From Peronospora farinosa (taxonomy: Eukaryota > Oomycota > Peronosporomycetes > Peronosporales > Peronosporaceae), in assembly GCA_947646735.1 (NCBI GenBank), contig CANTFK010000020.1:1-64000 (forward strand): a DNA stretch of 64,000 nt, read 5' to 3'. The notes under the pieces are model-generated. The model made no database searches. It was not told where the DNA came from and saw only the letters and a program-made list of their open reading frames with translations. Positions 1 to 9,513 of the stretch are shown in pieces (the stretch's first letter is position 1; each line of letters starts with the position of its first letter). The translations under genes were made by a program, and so were the position numbers.

Positions 1-3000
1 CAAGGCAATGAGCACTCCGAGCGGAATGTTATGGGAGTGGCTGGTTATGCCACAAGGGTTGAAGAACGCTCCGGCCACTTTCAATCGCATGGTGTCCCAA
101 GTGTTGAGACTTTGCCCCAAGTTATTTTGACGATATCTTCGTCCATAGTCGCGCCGAGGGCAACCTCAACGATGTCCAAGTTTACTTTGAACACTTCAAA
201 CATGAATTACGAGTTATTCAGGATATGAAGTTGTACGCGAATCTCAAGAAGTGTGTCTTTTGTGCACCGGAGATTCCGGTGTTAGGTTGCTATTTGAGTA
301 AATCGGGGGCTCGAGCTGATCCAGAGAAGGTGTCGTCCATCTGTTCTTGGCCCACTCCCAAGAACCCTAAGGAGCTGCGCCAGTGGCTCGGCTTGGCTAA
401 TTATTTGCACAAGTATACGAAGGATTATGCTGGTTCTATTCCGGCTTTTTTAGTCACTCTTGAAGACAAGACGTCACGTGGTTGTGGCGTCCCGAGCACC
501 AAGCAGCCTTAGAAAAGGTGAAGAAGAGCCTGGCGTTAGCGCCAGTCCTGGTCCTACCAGACGATTCCAAGCCATTCCACGTGTTATGCGATGCCAGTGA
601 TTTTGCAATCGGTTGTGCCCTCATGCAATTTGATGATGATGGCCGCGAACGAGTCGTGAGTTACCAGTCGCGACAGATGAAGCCAGCTGAGAAGAACTAT
701 CCGGTTCACGACAAGGAGTTGTTATCGATGCGCTATGCTCTCATCAAGTTTCGCGTGCATCTGCTTGGTGAACGTACATTTGCTTTGTATGCAGATCATG
801 CATCGCTGCGCACAGCGATGAAGAGCCCACACCTGTCCCAACGGATGGCACGATGGCTCTCATTCTTCTCTAAGTACAACTTCGTCGTGCATTACAAGCC
901 AGGCAAGACCAATATTCTCGCTGACGCCTTGTCACGACGTCCCGACTACGATCCTCGGACTGCTCTGAGTCGCCAGGCTGCTGATGACGAGGACGATGAT
1001 GACCGATGTGCAATGTGTGTATCGCTGAACTTAACTCGGGTTACACCCGAGCCGTGTTTATTCAATGAGATCGTCGCAGCGTACAAGGGTTACTCAGATT
1101 ATGCAGACATTATCGAGTATCTGCGTGCTCCCAGCGATGCTGCACTGGGAGCATTATCCCGAACCAAGCGCGACCATATTCATCGATACAGTTTAGATGG
1201 CGATTTGCTTCTGTGTAGCATCGACCAATTCGATTCTCCTCGCACGGTGATTGCCAATGACATGGATTTGCGTTCAAGAATCATTCACGAGTATCACGAT
1301 TCTCCTGCTGGCGGCCATTTAGGCCGCGAAATGACTTTCGCGGCTGTGTCTCGAGACTTCTTCTGGCCCCACATGTATAAGTGGGTACGCAACTGGATCC
1401 GAACGTGCGAAATCTGCCAGTGTGTGAAGCCATCTCCATCGTCACAGGCTCCCTTGAGATCGTTGCCAATTGCAGCAGAGGCCTGGAGATCAGTTTCGAT
1501 GGACTTCATCTTCGGGCACTTTTCGAGCTCCTTGGGACAAAACTGCTGATGTCGACTGCGGCCCATTCGGAAACTGATGGGCAGACCGAGCGCGTGAACC
1601 GGGTCCTCGAAGACGTTCTTCGAAGTTACGCTACGTCATTCACAAGTTGGAGTGCATTTTTACCACTCGCTGCGTTCGCACTCAACAACGCCGTACACGC
1701 GTCTACAGGGTTGACGCCATTTTTTGTGAATTCGGGTCGTGACCCTCGTGTTCCTACTCTTCTGGCCGTGGGGCGACATACAACATCTAGTGGCTCCACA
1801 CAGGAGGGATAAAGGTGATAAACAAAATTTGAGTGCAGCTCACGGTCTTTTGAGCGCGAATGCAGTAGCCCGATCCAAGGCAAAGACGGCCACTTCGACG
1901 CCACAAGACGTGGCGTCCCCATTAGCTCGATGGACTGCGCAGACATTGATTGACCCGTCTTCGGGTAAGCGTTCACCTACTGCCAACTACGCGCCGATTT
2001 AGTCGGCGCGACCAATTGATGACATGGCTGTATCGGCGTTTATACTCCAACGTCAAGCCATCACCCGGTTTGTACGCGACGCACTACAATCTGCGGTAGA
2101 CCAACAGAAGGAGAACGCTGACAAACATGGCAGAAAGAACACGAGCAAGTTTGAGAAAGGTGATCGTGTATTATTATCTACGGAAGGTTTAAGGGATTCT
2201 GCGGTCACTAACCTGGGCGCGAGTAAACTCGCGCCACGCTTCATCGGTCCATTCAAGGTTGTGAAGGCAATTGGCGACGCTTATACACTCGACGTTCCCT
2301 CTTCATTGCGACTCCACCCGACATTCTATGTCGGGAGGCTGAAGGATATCGTCCGGCTACGCTTCACGGCTTGGCTCCGATTCCGGCTTCAGGGATTCGT
2401 AAGCCGAACGGCCTTCCCGTCGTGCTCGACGCGCCGATGACATGGGCCGGGGTCTCGATTCCGTCTGAACCTGACCAAGCATCTGGCGCTCCAGAATCTT
2501 ATCCGCTCGAGCAGTTCACGGTTCGACTGTCGGGTCTCACTCGAAGTCTTCTCCGCCTGGGCAGCACGTTCACTGGCAGCCTCAGCCTCCAGCCGAGCAT
2601 CGGCAGCTATATTCACGGCCTGATCAACATCGTCCTGAGCAACCAGGACGCCAGCACTACCACCGCGAGGTCTCTCCTCCGCTTGTTGATGCTGAGGAAC
2701 AGGTGCGCAAGATTGTAGACCGCATTGTAGGTCACGAGGACCGTCCACAACCATTACTGCAGTCGGCTCATGAGAAGCGTGCGGTTCCATCCGCGCGTAG
2801 GTACCGAGTACGTTGGCTTGGATTCCCTCCCGAGCAGGATACATGGGAACCACGCTCCTCGCTCCTTCGTGACGTTCCAGATGTGGTTCTGTCGTATGAA
2901 GCCACGAAGTCGGACTATTCCAAGGCGGGCGAGCACGCGAACGCTCTCGTGACAAACGAGAGCGATAAGGAGATCCACGTCGTCGGGAACGAGAACGATG

Positions 3001-3137
3001 ACGCGAACGAGATCGATGCCGTAAACGAGAATGTCGCGGTGAATACATATCATCACGATTGCGAGGCGAGAATCGCGCAACTGGACGTGCAGGCGAACGT
3101 GTCGCTCACCTGCGCTGATTATTACGCGGAGATTTGA
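1..3137 (+). pseudogene. Type A pol fragment (RT, RNase H, integrase, chromodomain), broken
   Basis: Reading starts inside reverse transcriptase (LWEWLVMPQGLKNAP). The catalytic YFDD lies at about 127-138 but needs a one-base frame change. RT palm/thumb follows at 225-470, RNase H at about 560-900 (VLCDASDFAIGCALMQ), and the integrase zinc finger at about 1275-1430 (HLGRE, CEICQ). At about 1518 the frame jumps from MDFIFG to the ELLGTKLLMSTAAH segment. About 210 bp, including the second catalytic Asp of integrase, are missing compared with the copy at 10024-12489. The C-terminal integrase (1549-1812), SH3-like segment (2024-2350) and chromodomain (about 2790-2910, YRVRWLGFPPEQDTWEP) lie in different frames. 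The chromodomain keeps its aromatic residues. Non-functional as it stands. Confidence 0.88.
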
Positions 3138-3639
3138 CTCCGCTGTCGCGAGTGGTGTCGCCAGCGGGGCGCACCACGAATAACTGCGCTTCTCCGTTCG
3201 CCCAGACTTCGCTCATACTTCGCAATCCAACTTCGTTCGCGATCACTGAGTGGACACTCAGCGATGTGTCGTCGCCATTCGTCATGAATTGGGAGTCACA
3301 ATACTGCCATTCTTCATTGACATTAACGAAGCAAAGGCGGTCCTCATCCCAAGTATTTTCACACACTCTTTCGCGTAGCGTGCCGATGTAGGGATCGGCG
3401 CGAAGCTCCTCTCGATTGGCGAGCCATAGTTGGAAGCTGCTACCATCCTCGAGCATCCAATTCCAACGTTGGATGAAGGCGCACCAAGAACGTTGTAGAG
3501 CTTCATGCTCGATTCCATCAAGACCTTTCCCGCGCAGTTTTCGAAATCGGCGCAAGTAGTCCCGCATCATGTCCAGTGAGTCCGGAGCGCGAGCTCCGGA
3601 CAAGTCGTACAGCGACCAAGGTATGAGCTGCCGCGCCAT
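2389..3639 (-). pseudogene. Antisense ORF of type A element: N-terminal domain, Arg/Ser-rich region, coiled coil
   Basis: On the strand opposite pol, reading away from the 3' LTR, two open stretches follow each other. Positions 3639-3106 give 177 aa starting MARQLIPWSLYDLSG, Trp-rich and globular in look. Positions 3048-2389 give 219 aa with RS dipeptide repeats (about residues 5-45) and, near the end, an Ala/Glu-rich heptad stretch (ARLEAEAASERAAQAEK). The second stretch lies fully opposite the pol chromodomain and its linker. A frame change is needed between them near 3050-3106. The same order, RS-rich then coiled coil, is seen opposite the chromodomain in the copy at 12874-13861. I do not recognise the protein. 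A by-product of pol codon bias is possible for the overlap, but not for 3138-3639, where pol has already ended. Confidence 0.5.
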
Positions 3640-3790
3640 GATGCGGGTTGATGCATTCCCGCTGATGTATCATGGGCGTTCTGCTGGATTGGGTTTTGGG
3701 TATCCGGACATTGCTTGTTCGTTTGTGAGCGACGGGTTTTCGACAGTTGATCACTCGCGGTTGGTGAGTGCTGTCATGAGAAGGGGGTGA

Positions 3791-4129
3791 TGTAATGGGC
3801 TACATTACATAGGATTAATATGAATAAACAATTACATATGTAGGCAGGTGCTGGGCCCGAATAGCGGGCACAGCGTGGTAATTTAATATTGGTTTATTAT
3901 TGGGCCTAAAGTCCCCAATATGGACCAATGATAAATCAACCTGAAATTGTGTGGTTCCCAAAAGGCGGGAACACTGTCGTATTTATTACGACTAAAATCT
4001 TCGTAATTAGTACGAATTAAAACCAAACTAAAAATCAGAGTTAAATTTACTTAATACCTAATACTTGGGCTTGAGTCTTCCTTGAGCGCGCGTGTAAGCT
4101 AGTGACGGTACGTTCTAGCCCCGTTACAC
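3791..4129 (+). repeat. 3' LTR of type A element
   Basis: This 339-bp repeat begins TGTAATGGGC and ends CCGTTACA. It is about 90% identical, in reverse orientation, to 4461-4799, which is also 339 bp, and is more distantly related to 7043-7366. A purine run (GAGAAGGGGGTGA) directly left of it at about 3778-3790 fits a polypurine tract. It contains hairpins at 3850-3874 and 3976-3992 that are kept in the other LTRs. Confidence 0.92.
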
Positions 4130-4434
4130 TTACCTTCTCCAGAGTAGGAGGAGGGTTCCATCTCCACGGCCTCATTACGTGAAGGTCGCGAGATAGTTAA
4201 GCCTCGCCGGTTGGATTCGGCGAGCTCGCGTGCCATAAACTCATGTATGGCGAGACGTTGCGCGTCAGGGGTCGCTGATCTCATCAACGACGCGACGAAT
4301 GCCTCTCCCGATATCGCCGCGAGGCGATTAAGGGCATCCCACTCAACACCAGTAAGATGGGGGAAGGTCGCGTGCTCCAGAAATAAATCTGGAGCGTCAA
4401 AGTACGACGATTTGCTCATCCCAAACTCGGGCAT
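4130..4434 (-). pseudogene. Type A gag, N-terminal stub
   Basis: The minus strand encodes about 100 residues from MPEFGMSKSSYFDAP to SYSGEGK, the beginning of a type A Gag. It matches the start of the Gag at 7393-8432 (FPHLT, ELAE.NRR, YSG). The reading is cut at 4130, where the plus-strand LTR starts, so the rest of the element is lost from this side. The start sits 26 bp inside the LTR at 4461-4799, after a primer-binding-like site. It is the interrupted 5' end of a minus-strand element and has no function. Confidence 0.8.
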
Positions 4435-4440
4435 AGGAAG

Positions 4441-4458
4441 GACTACTAAGTGCTACCA
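4441..4458 (-). other. Candidate primer-binding site of minus-strand type A copy
   Basis: Two bases inside the LTR end, the minus strand reads TGGTAGCACTTAGTAGTC. The same motif follows the LTRs at 7369 and 22828. TGGTAGC is complementary to a tRNA 3' end of the initiator-Met kind, but only the first 7-8 bases support this, so the primer tRNA is not settled. Confidence 0.6.
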
Positions 4459-4460
4459 GG

Positions 4461-4799
4461 TGTAACGGGGCTAGAACGTACCGTCACTAGCTTACACGCG
4501 CGCTCGAGGAAGACTCAAGCCCAAGTATTAGGTATTAAGTAAATTGAACTCTGATTTTTATTTTAGTTTTAATTCGTACTAATTAAGAACATTTAGTCGT
4601 AATAAATACGACAGTTTTCCCGCCATCGGGAACCACACAATTTCAGGTTAATTTATCATTAGTCCATATTGGGACTTTTAGGAACCAATAACAAACCAAT
4701 GATAAATTGCCACGCTGTGCCCGCTATTCGGGACCAGCACCTGTCTACATATGTAACTGTTTATGTGTTTTACCTACGTATGTAATGTAGCCCATTACA
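4461..4799 (-). repeat. 5' LTR of minus-strand type A copy, inverted relative to 3791-4129
   Basis: The reverse complement begins TGTAATGGGC at 4799 and ends CCGTTACA at 4461. With the LTR at 3791-4129 it makes a near-palindrome with 339-bp arms around a 331-bp spacer. To its right, from 4800, type B pol sequence begins at once, so this LTR marks the border of an insertion into the type B element. Confidence 0.92.
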
Positions 4800-6592
4800 C
4801 ATCAGCTGTCACCTTGTAATTCCCTTAAAATATATGTCCCTCATGACACAGATCTCAAGCTGATGATACTTCACGAGTGCCATGATGCGCCATGTAGCAG
4901 TGCGACACTGAATCCACTGCCGATTCCAGCTGAGTGTTGGAAGTCGGTCAGTTTGGACTTCATGTTTGGCTTACCGCCTGACCATAAAGCCAGGACGGGG
5001 CTCGTCGTCTTTGTAGACAGACTGCGCAAGATGGTGCATTTGGCACCATGTAGCACCAAGATCTCAGGAAAAGAGACTGCCCTCTTGTTCCTGGATCATG
5101 TGTATCGACTACACGGGATGCCTGAGTCCATAGCATCGGACCGGGATCCGCGTTTTACGTCGGGTTTTTGGCGACATGTGTTCGAGCTTCTGGGTAGCAA
5201 GCTCCACATGTCAACCGCTGATCATCCCCAGACCGATGGCCAAACAGAACGGGCCAATCGAGTCGTGGCGGATGTGTTGCGTACAATAGAGACTCCCAAA
5301 GAATGGAGCAAGCAATTGCCATTCGTGGAGTTCGCTATTAATAACAGTGTTCACGCCAGTACGGGTGAAACACCGTTTTACATTAACGGACTGCGTCATC
5401 CTCGAACGCCAGTCTCGTTTGTACGCAGCCCGAGTCTTAGTGGGGGAGGCCTCCTCACTTCGCTCGGTGCGAATGCCAAAGAGGGCCAAGCTTGCCCTAG
5501 TGACACTGACAATTTAGCAGTGGTCACGTCGCCTATAGGTGTCACAGAGAAGGTACGGCAAGAAATGCCAGTTCTCCTTGACGATGACACTATAGTGTTA
5601 TCAACAGCGTCGACCCATGAACGACCTCTTGGAGGCGTCATAGGCGAGCTGGATGCTAAGAGCGTGAGCGAAGCTCAGCGCTTTGTGGATGAGTGATTGG
5701 CCATCACACGTAAAGTCCGTGACGCGATGGCAAGCGCACAGGACAAGCAAAAACAATATGCGGACCAACATGGTCGCAAAAACAATGAACACTTTAGTGT
5801 GGGGAAAAAATTGCTATTAAGTACTGCTACCCTACCTAAACATGCAATCTCTGTACTACCTGGTAGTACTACTAAGCTATTGCCCCGGTTCATTGGGCCC
5901 TTTACAGTGATTGAAGAAGTTGGAGACCTAAATTATAGGCTCACTCTTCCACCGTATATGAAGACGCACCCCGTATTTTACGTGGGTCGTCTGAAACGGT
6001 ATGTTGATCCAGAAGAGATCACATATCCACATCGGTCTAACGAGACCGATGGTGACGTCGACTGTGAGTCGAGCGTCGCGACCGATTAGGCGATTAGGCG
6101 ACGAGGAAGCCGAGAGGCTCCCCGTATACGAACGATGCGATAGAGGACTCGGCGATCGAGGAGGACTCCGCGCTTGACGCGGGTCTCTCACCACCAGTCG
6201 CTCCAAAATGTCCAGGCGAAGTAGGCGGTCATACTACTGGCCAAATTCATCTTCATATTTTGTAGATCCGAAGTCATCCACCTCCCAATACAGCGCAGCG
6301 ATTTCCACCTGCGACTGAATGGAAGCAGGATAAGCAGCTGCGAGTAGTTGGGCGTAATCGCCATTCTTACCGGGCGTCATCTGTGTTGGTGAATGCGGTT
6401 ATGAACACACGCTTACTTGTTGGAAGGATGTTGGCCCACTGCCATGTGAAGCAAAAGCTTCAGATCCTTGATCAGTGGAAGGAATATTCGAAGAGCTTCG
6501 ACTCTTGTAAACCGGTTGACGCGATGCTTGTCGACGTGCCTGGGGTGGTGGCTGCATACGAGCAGTATCAACAGCTGCATTCGCTCTGCTAA
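4800..6592 (+). pseudogene. Type B pol fragment (integrase core, SH3-like, chromodomain)
   Basis: Positions 4863-5696 encode the integrase core (SLDFMFGLP, ASDRDPRFTSGFW, HPQTDGQTERANRV, i.e. the D, D and E positions). About 140 bp are missing near 4893 compared with the copy at 17360-19111. That deletion removes the HHCC zinc finger. A TGA at 5694-5696 stands where the other copy reads Arg (ERLAITRK). The SH3-like region runs at 5860-6050 (GPFTVIEEVGDLNYRLT, HPVFYVGRLKRYV). The chromodomain is at 6400-6560 (KLQILDQWKEYSKSF.S..PVDA), where a conserved WEP has become CKP. Dead copy. Confidence 0.85.
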
Positions 6593-7020
6593 GTCCTGAT
6601 AGAATAGTAGGAACAGCGTAGCGAGAAGGAGTTGGGAGTATGTTATCACCCAATATCTCCCTCGCACGTAGGTCATAGCGAAGCTTATTCGCTACAAACT
6701 CTATTTCGCTACATTTGCATGCGGTGTAACACGGAGCAGGAACTCTGCCTCGTACTCGTCGGCTGTTTCATTCGAATGCAAAACGACGGGGATAGGAAAA
6801 GCATGACCTCGTGCTTTGCTCTGCCTTTTGCACGATAAAAATTCGCTGAAATGTTTATTGGAGATAATAGTGGCTTGCTCTAGAAGCGTCGCACTATATA
6901 CACGCCAGCGTGGCCACTCGAATGGCGGTGGCATCGCTGGCAAACCATCACTCACGTAGCCGCACTCGCGACGGCGAGCTAGTGAGGCCGACTGTGAAGT
7001 CGAAGGAGTTTTTTTAGCTC
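6120..7020 (-). pseudogene. Antisense ORF of type B fragment, decayed
   Basis: The reverse strand encodes stretches homologous to the antisense protein at 16292-17482. Positions 6955-6701 read GLPAMPPPFEW, AFPIPVVL and ETADEYEAE; 6653-6399 read SEAFASHGSGPTSFQQ; 6206-6120 read LVVRDPRQARSPPRSPSPLS. Stops and shifts near 6700 (VAK then TAG, followed by a recognisable RISFAM in the same frame) show decay. Compared with the other copy over 29 codons (16667-16753 against 6807-6721), I count 8 identical codons, 12 silent and 9 replacement differences. That is the pattern expected of a frame once under protein-level selection. This part does not overlap pol. Confidence 0.65.
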
Positions 7021-7042
7021 ACCCTTGCTTGAGTCTGACTCT

Positions 7043-7366
7043 GTAATGGGGCAACCTATTACAAGTAGTTATAGAAATAATGCATAATTACATAAGTAGG
7101 CATAGGACAGTATCCGATTAGCGGATACTGCGCGTCATTTTATTATTGGTTTATTATTGGGGTGCCAGAACCAATAATTAGCCAATAATAAATTGACTCT
7201 CATATTAATTATCATAATGTGGTTCCCATGAGCTAGGGAACATATTCGCAATTACTGCGAATAAACTAAAACAAAAATAAAACATAGTTATATGTACGAG
7301 TTAATTAAGAGCGCTTCCTCAACGCCCTTTTAGTGTAAGACGGTAACGGGTCCTTAGCCCGTTACA
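7043..7366 (+). repeat. 5' LTR of type A element
   Basis: 324 bp, beginning TGTAATGGGGC and ending CCCGTTACA. It is diverged from the other two type A LTRs, but the same hairpins sit at matching places (7108-7130 and 7244-7262) with changed, still complementary stems. Confidence 0.9.
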
Positions 7367-7368
7367 CC

Positions 7369-7387
7369 TGGTAGCACTTCGTAGTCC
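7369..7387 (+). other. Candidate primer-binding site
   Basis: TGGTAGCACTTCGTAGTCC lies two bases after the LTR end. It is nearly identical to the sites at 4441-4458 and 22811-22828. Confidence 0.65.
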
Positions 7388-7392
7388 TTCCA

Positions 7393-8432
7393 ATGACCAG
7401 ATTCGAGATGAACATGGGCGAGTCTTTGGTGGGTCCAGCGGTCTCGCTGAAGCATTCTGACTTCCCACATCTCACCTCGGTGGAGTGACAGGCACTACAC
7501 CGCGTTGCGGCGGTGTCTGGTAGAACCATTGTGACGCCGCTGATGAGCACAGCGGCGTCCGATGATCAGCGTGCCCCCAAAACGATTTTATGGTGCGCGA
7601 GCTCGCCGAAGCAAATCGGCGAGTATCGACTCCCTCGCGCACTTCGCACCATGACGCTATCAAGATGGAGACGTCAACGTACTCCGGTGATGGTCCGGAT
7701 CGTCTCCCTCTTAATCGCTGGTTTCGCGAAGTGGATATTGCAATAGCGTCAAGATTAATTGACGCTCCGACGGCCAAGGTCAATTTCCTGTTGTCTCGTC
7801 TTGCCGGCAAAGCCAAGGAATGGGCTCTCGGAAAGCTCGTCGTAGATGAGTTGGCGTTTCCTACGCTGGACGATATCCACCGTGACTTACGACTGGCTTT
7901 CGAGCCTCCTCAAGATGAATCTCGCTTGCGTGAAGATTTCTTCTCACTCCGACAGGGCAAGCTGTCGATGCGTGACTACGTGCAGAAGACACGTCATCTT
8001 GCTTCGTGCATTACCACGCAGCCAATTGACATGGCTTCACAAGTCCATGTCTTTATCTTTGGTATGCAAGAGGGCATGACGCGTTACTGCCTCACACGTG
8101 CTGAGCCAAAGTCCCTCGAGGAGGCATTTGCCCTCGCGCTTCGTGAGGATTACACTGTCGCGTCGTCGTACCTGCACGCAGTGTCACAACATTCCCGGAT
8201 GTCTGGCCCAGAGCCAAGGGAAATTGATGCAATTGAGTCCTCTCGTGGTCGCGGCAAATCATTAAGCCGCGACATTCGCAATCCTAACACGATGAAGTGT
8301 TTTCGCTGTGGTAAAACAGGCCATCGTGCGGCTGTCTGTCGTGCACCTGCGCCGGTGACGATGAGCACAGCTGTCTCACGAGGAGACGCTGTGTCGTCGG
8401 TGGTCCCGCCAAAAAACGAGCGGTTCCAGTAG
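7393..8432 (+). pseudogene. Type A gag (capsid and CCHC zinc knuckle), broken
   Basis: The frame starts at ATG 7393 and reads 31 codons to FPHLTSVE, then TGA at 7486-7488. The stub at 4130-4434 has Trp there (VEWDAL), so this is TGG to TGA. A further shift near 7565-7590 leads into the long stretch 7590-8432. It has a retrotransposon Gag core ([34 protein letters not shown]) and a C-terminal zinc knuckle [14 protein letters not shown] (CX2CX4HX4C) that would bind element RNA. The stop at 8430-8432 is followed at 8435 by the protease frame, offset by -1. Confidence 0.85.
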
Positions 8433-8434
8433 GC

Positions 8435-9505
8435 GTGGGGCGCCCTACTGGTAGAAATGGAGCCCCGAGTACTCAGGTGGCAGCTCGGGCTCCTAGCCCC
8501 AAAGTGGTTCATACCCACTTCAATGCCACCACCATGCGCGATGATTCGAGACTGATTATTATCAGTCTCATCGTCGCTAGAGTGAAGCGACCACTTCGAG
8601 CTTTGTTGGTTTCTGGCGCTTCCAACAACTTCTTTCGTGCATCCTGCTTGTCCCTTCTCCTGTCTACTGTTACGGTTCGAGAAGATCCAGGTGACATCGT
8701 TGTCAAACTTGCCAATGGACAATCAAAACGTGTCCCGCGTAAAACAGTGGTTTTGCCGTACACTTTCGACGTTTTCCAGAGCAACGACGAGTTTTTGATG
8801 TACGAGATGAACTATGCATTTGATTGCATACTTGGGATACCGTGGCTGTCACGGTATCAGCCGAAGATAGATTGTCTATCTCGGTCCGTCAAACGACGAA
8901 GTGGATATGACGTCAGTGGAGTGTTTACTCATTTGTTGGTCGCTTCATTCGATTGGCCTCACGTCAGGGTCGTGAACGAACTTGTCACAAATAGTAGTCA
9001 ACACAGAGAGAGCGATGGCCCTCTGCGCGCAGTATGCGCCGCTACACTGACGGACCCACACACCGAGGCGGTCGAACAGTGGTTCCCGCATACACAGACA
9101 TCGGTCGAACAGGGGTTCCCGATGCACAACGAGGCGGTCGAACCTCGGTTCCCGCATACACAGACATCGGTCGAACAGGGGTTCCCGATTCACAGCGAGG
9201 CGGTTGAACAGCGGTTCCCGCACACACACACATCGCTCGAACAGGGTTTCCCGATCAATTTCGAGGCGGTCGAGCAGGGAATCTCGCATACAAAGACATC
9301 GGTCGAACAGGGGTTCCCAATTCTCAAAAAAGCGGTCGAGCAGGGGCTCCCGCAACCAAGTGATGCGGTCGACGACGAGCTCCTGCCTTTAATTAACGAG
9401 AATGGGCGGACAATAGATCCGCATGAGACCGACATGGTGAAGACAGAGCTTCTAGGTCTTGAAGGGGTTACATCATCCTCTTGTGATAGCGACGTGCCAG
9501 TCTAG
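8435..9505 (+). pseudogene. Type A retropepsin-like protease with repetitive linker, catalytic Asp lost
   Basis: 356 residues. The protease core is recognisable: LLVSGASNNFF at about residue 58-68, where the family has D-S-G-A, then VKLANGQ and ILGIPWLSRYQPKIDCLSR. The Asp codon reads GTT (Val), so the aspartic protease should be inactive. From about residue 210 to 307 the linker toward RT is a tandem array of 22-residue units. Each unit is made of two similar 11-residue halves (E-A-V-E-Q-x-F-P-H-T-Q and T-S-V-E-Q-G-F-P). The frame ends at 9503-9505 before RT, so pol is broken here. Confidence 0.8.
9060..9360 (+). repeat. 66-bp coding tandem repeat (33-bp half-units) in pol linker
   Basis: About 4.5 units of 66 bp, each containing two diverged 33-bp halves around GAGGCGGTCGAACA and ACATCGGTCGAACAGGGGTT. 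The length stays a multiple of three, so the frame is kept on both strands. This also explains open frames on the opposite strand. Confidence 0.85.
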
Positions 9506-9513
9506 AGCAGGGG

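Larger units (their letters stand above)
1..4129 (+). mobile_element. Type A Ty3/gypsy (chromovirus-like) element, 5' end outside window
   Basis: This is the 3' part of an LTR retrotransposon read on the plus strand: reverse transcriptase, RNase H, integrase, SH3-like segment, chromodomain, then a 3' region and a TG...CA LTR at 3791-4129. It is about 60-70% like the type A element at 7043-14040 by eye. Pol is broken by several frameshifts and an internal integrase deletion, so it cannot move by itself. Its LTR end at 4129 joins directly to a minus-strand gag stub of another type A copy, which suggests it inserted into that gag. The other insertion border lies left of the window, so no target-site duplication can be checked. 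Confidence 0.9.
4800..7042 (+). mobile_element. Type B Ty3/gypsy fragment between two type A insertions
   Basis: This plus-strand segment matches the reverse complement of about 16440-18840 in the type B element with both LTRs. It carries the integrase core, SH3-like region and chromodomain of pol, then the antisense reading frame. Both ends are sharp LTR borders (4799/4800 and 7042/7043) and no type B LTR is left. The right border falls in the antisense frame. The continuation of the type B element beyond the right insertion was not found in this window. Confidence 0.85.

Noticed and set aside
8945..9355. 136-codon minus-strand frame with REPLFDRC-like repeats
   Set aside because: Reverse reading of the 33/66-bp linker repeat; no relation to the antisense ORF near the 3' end.
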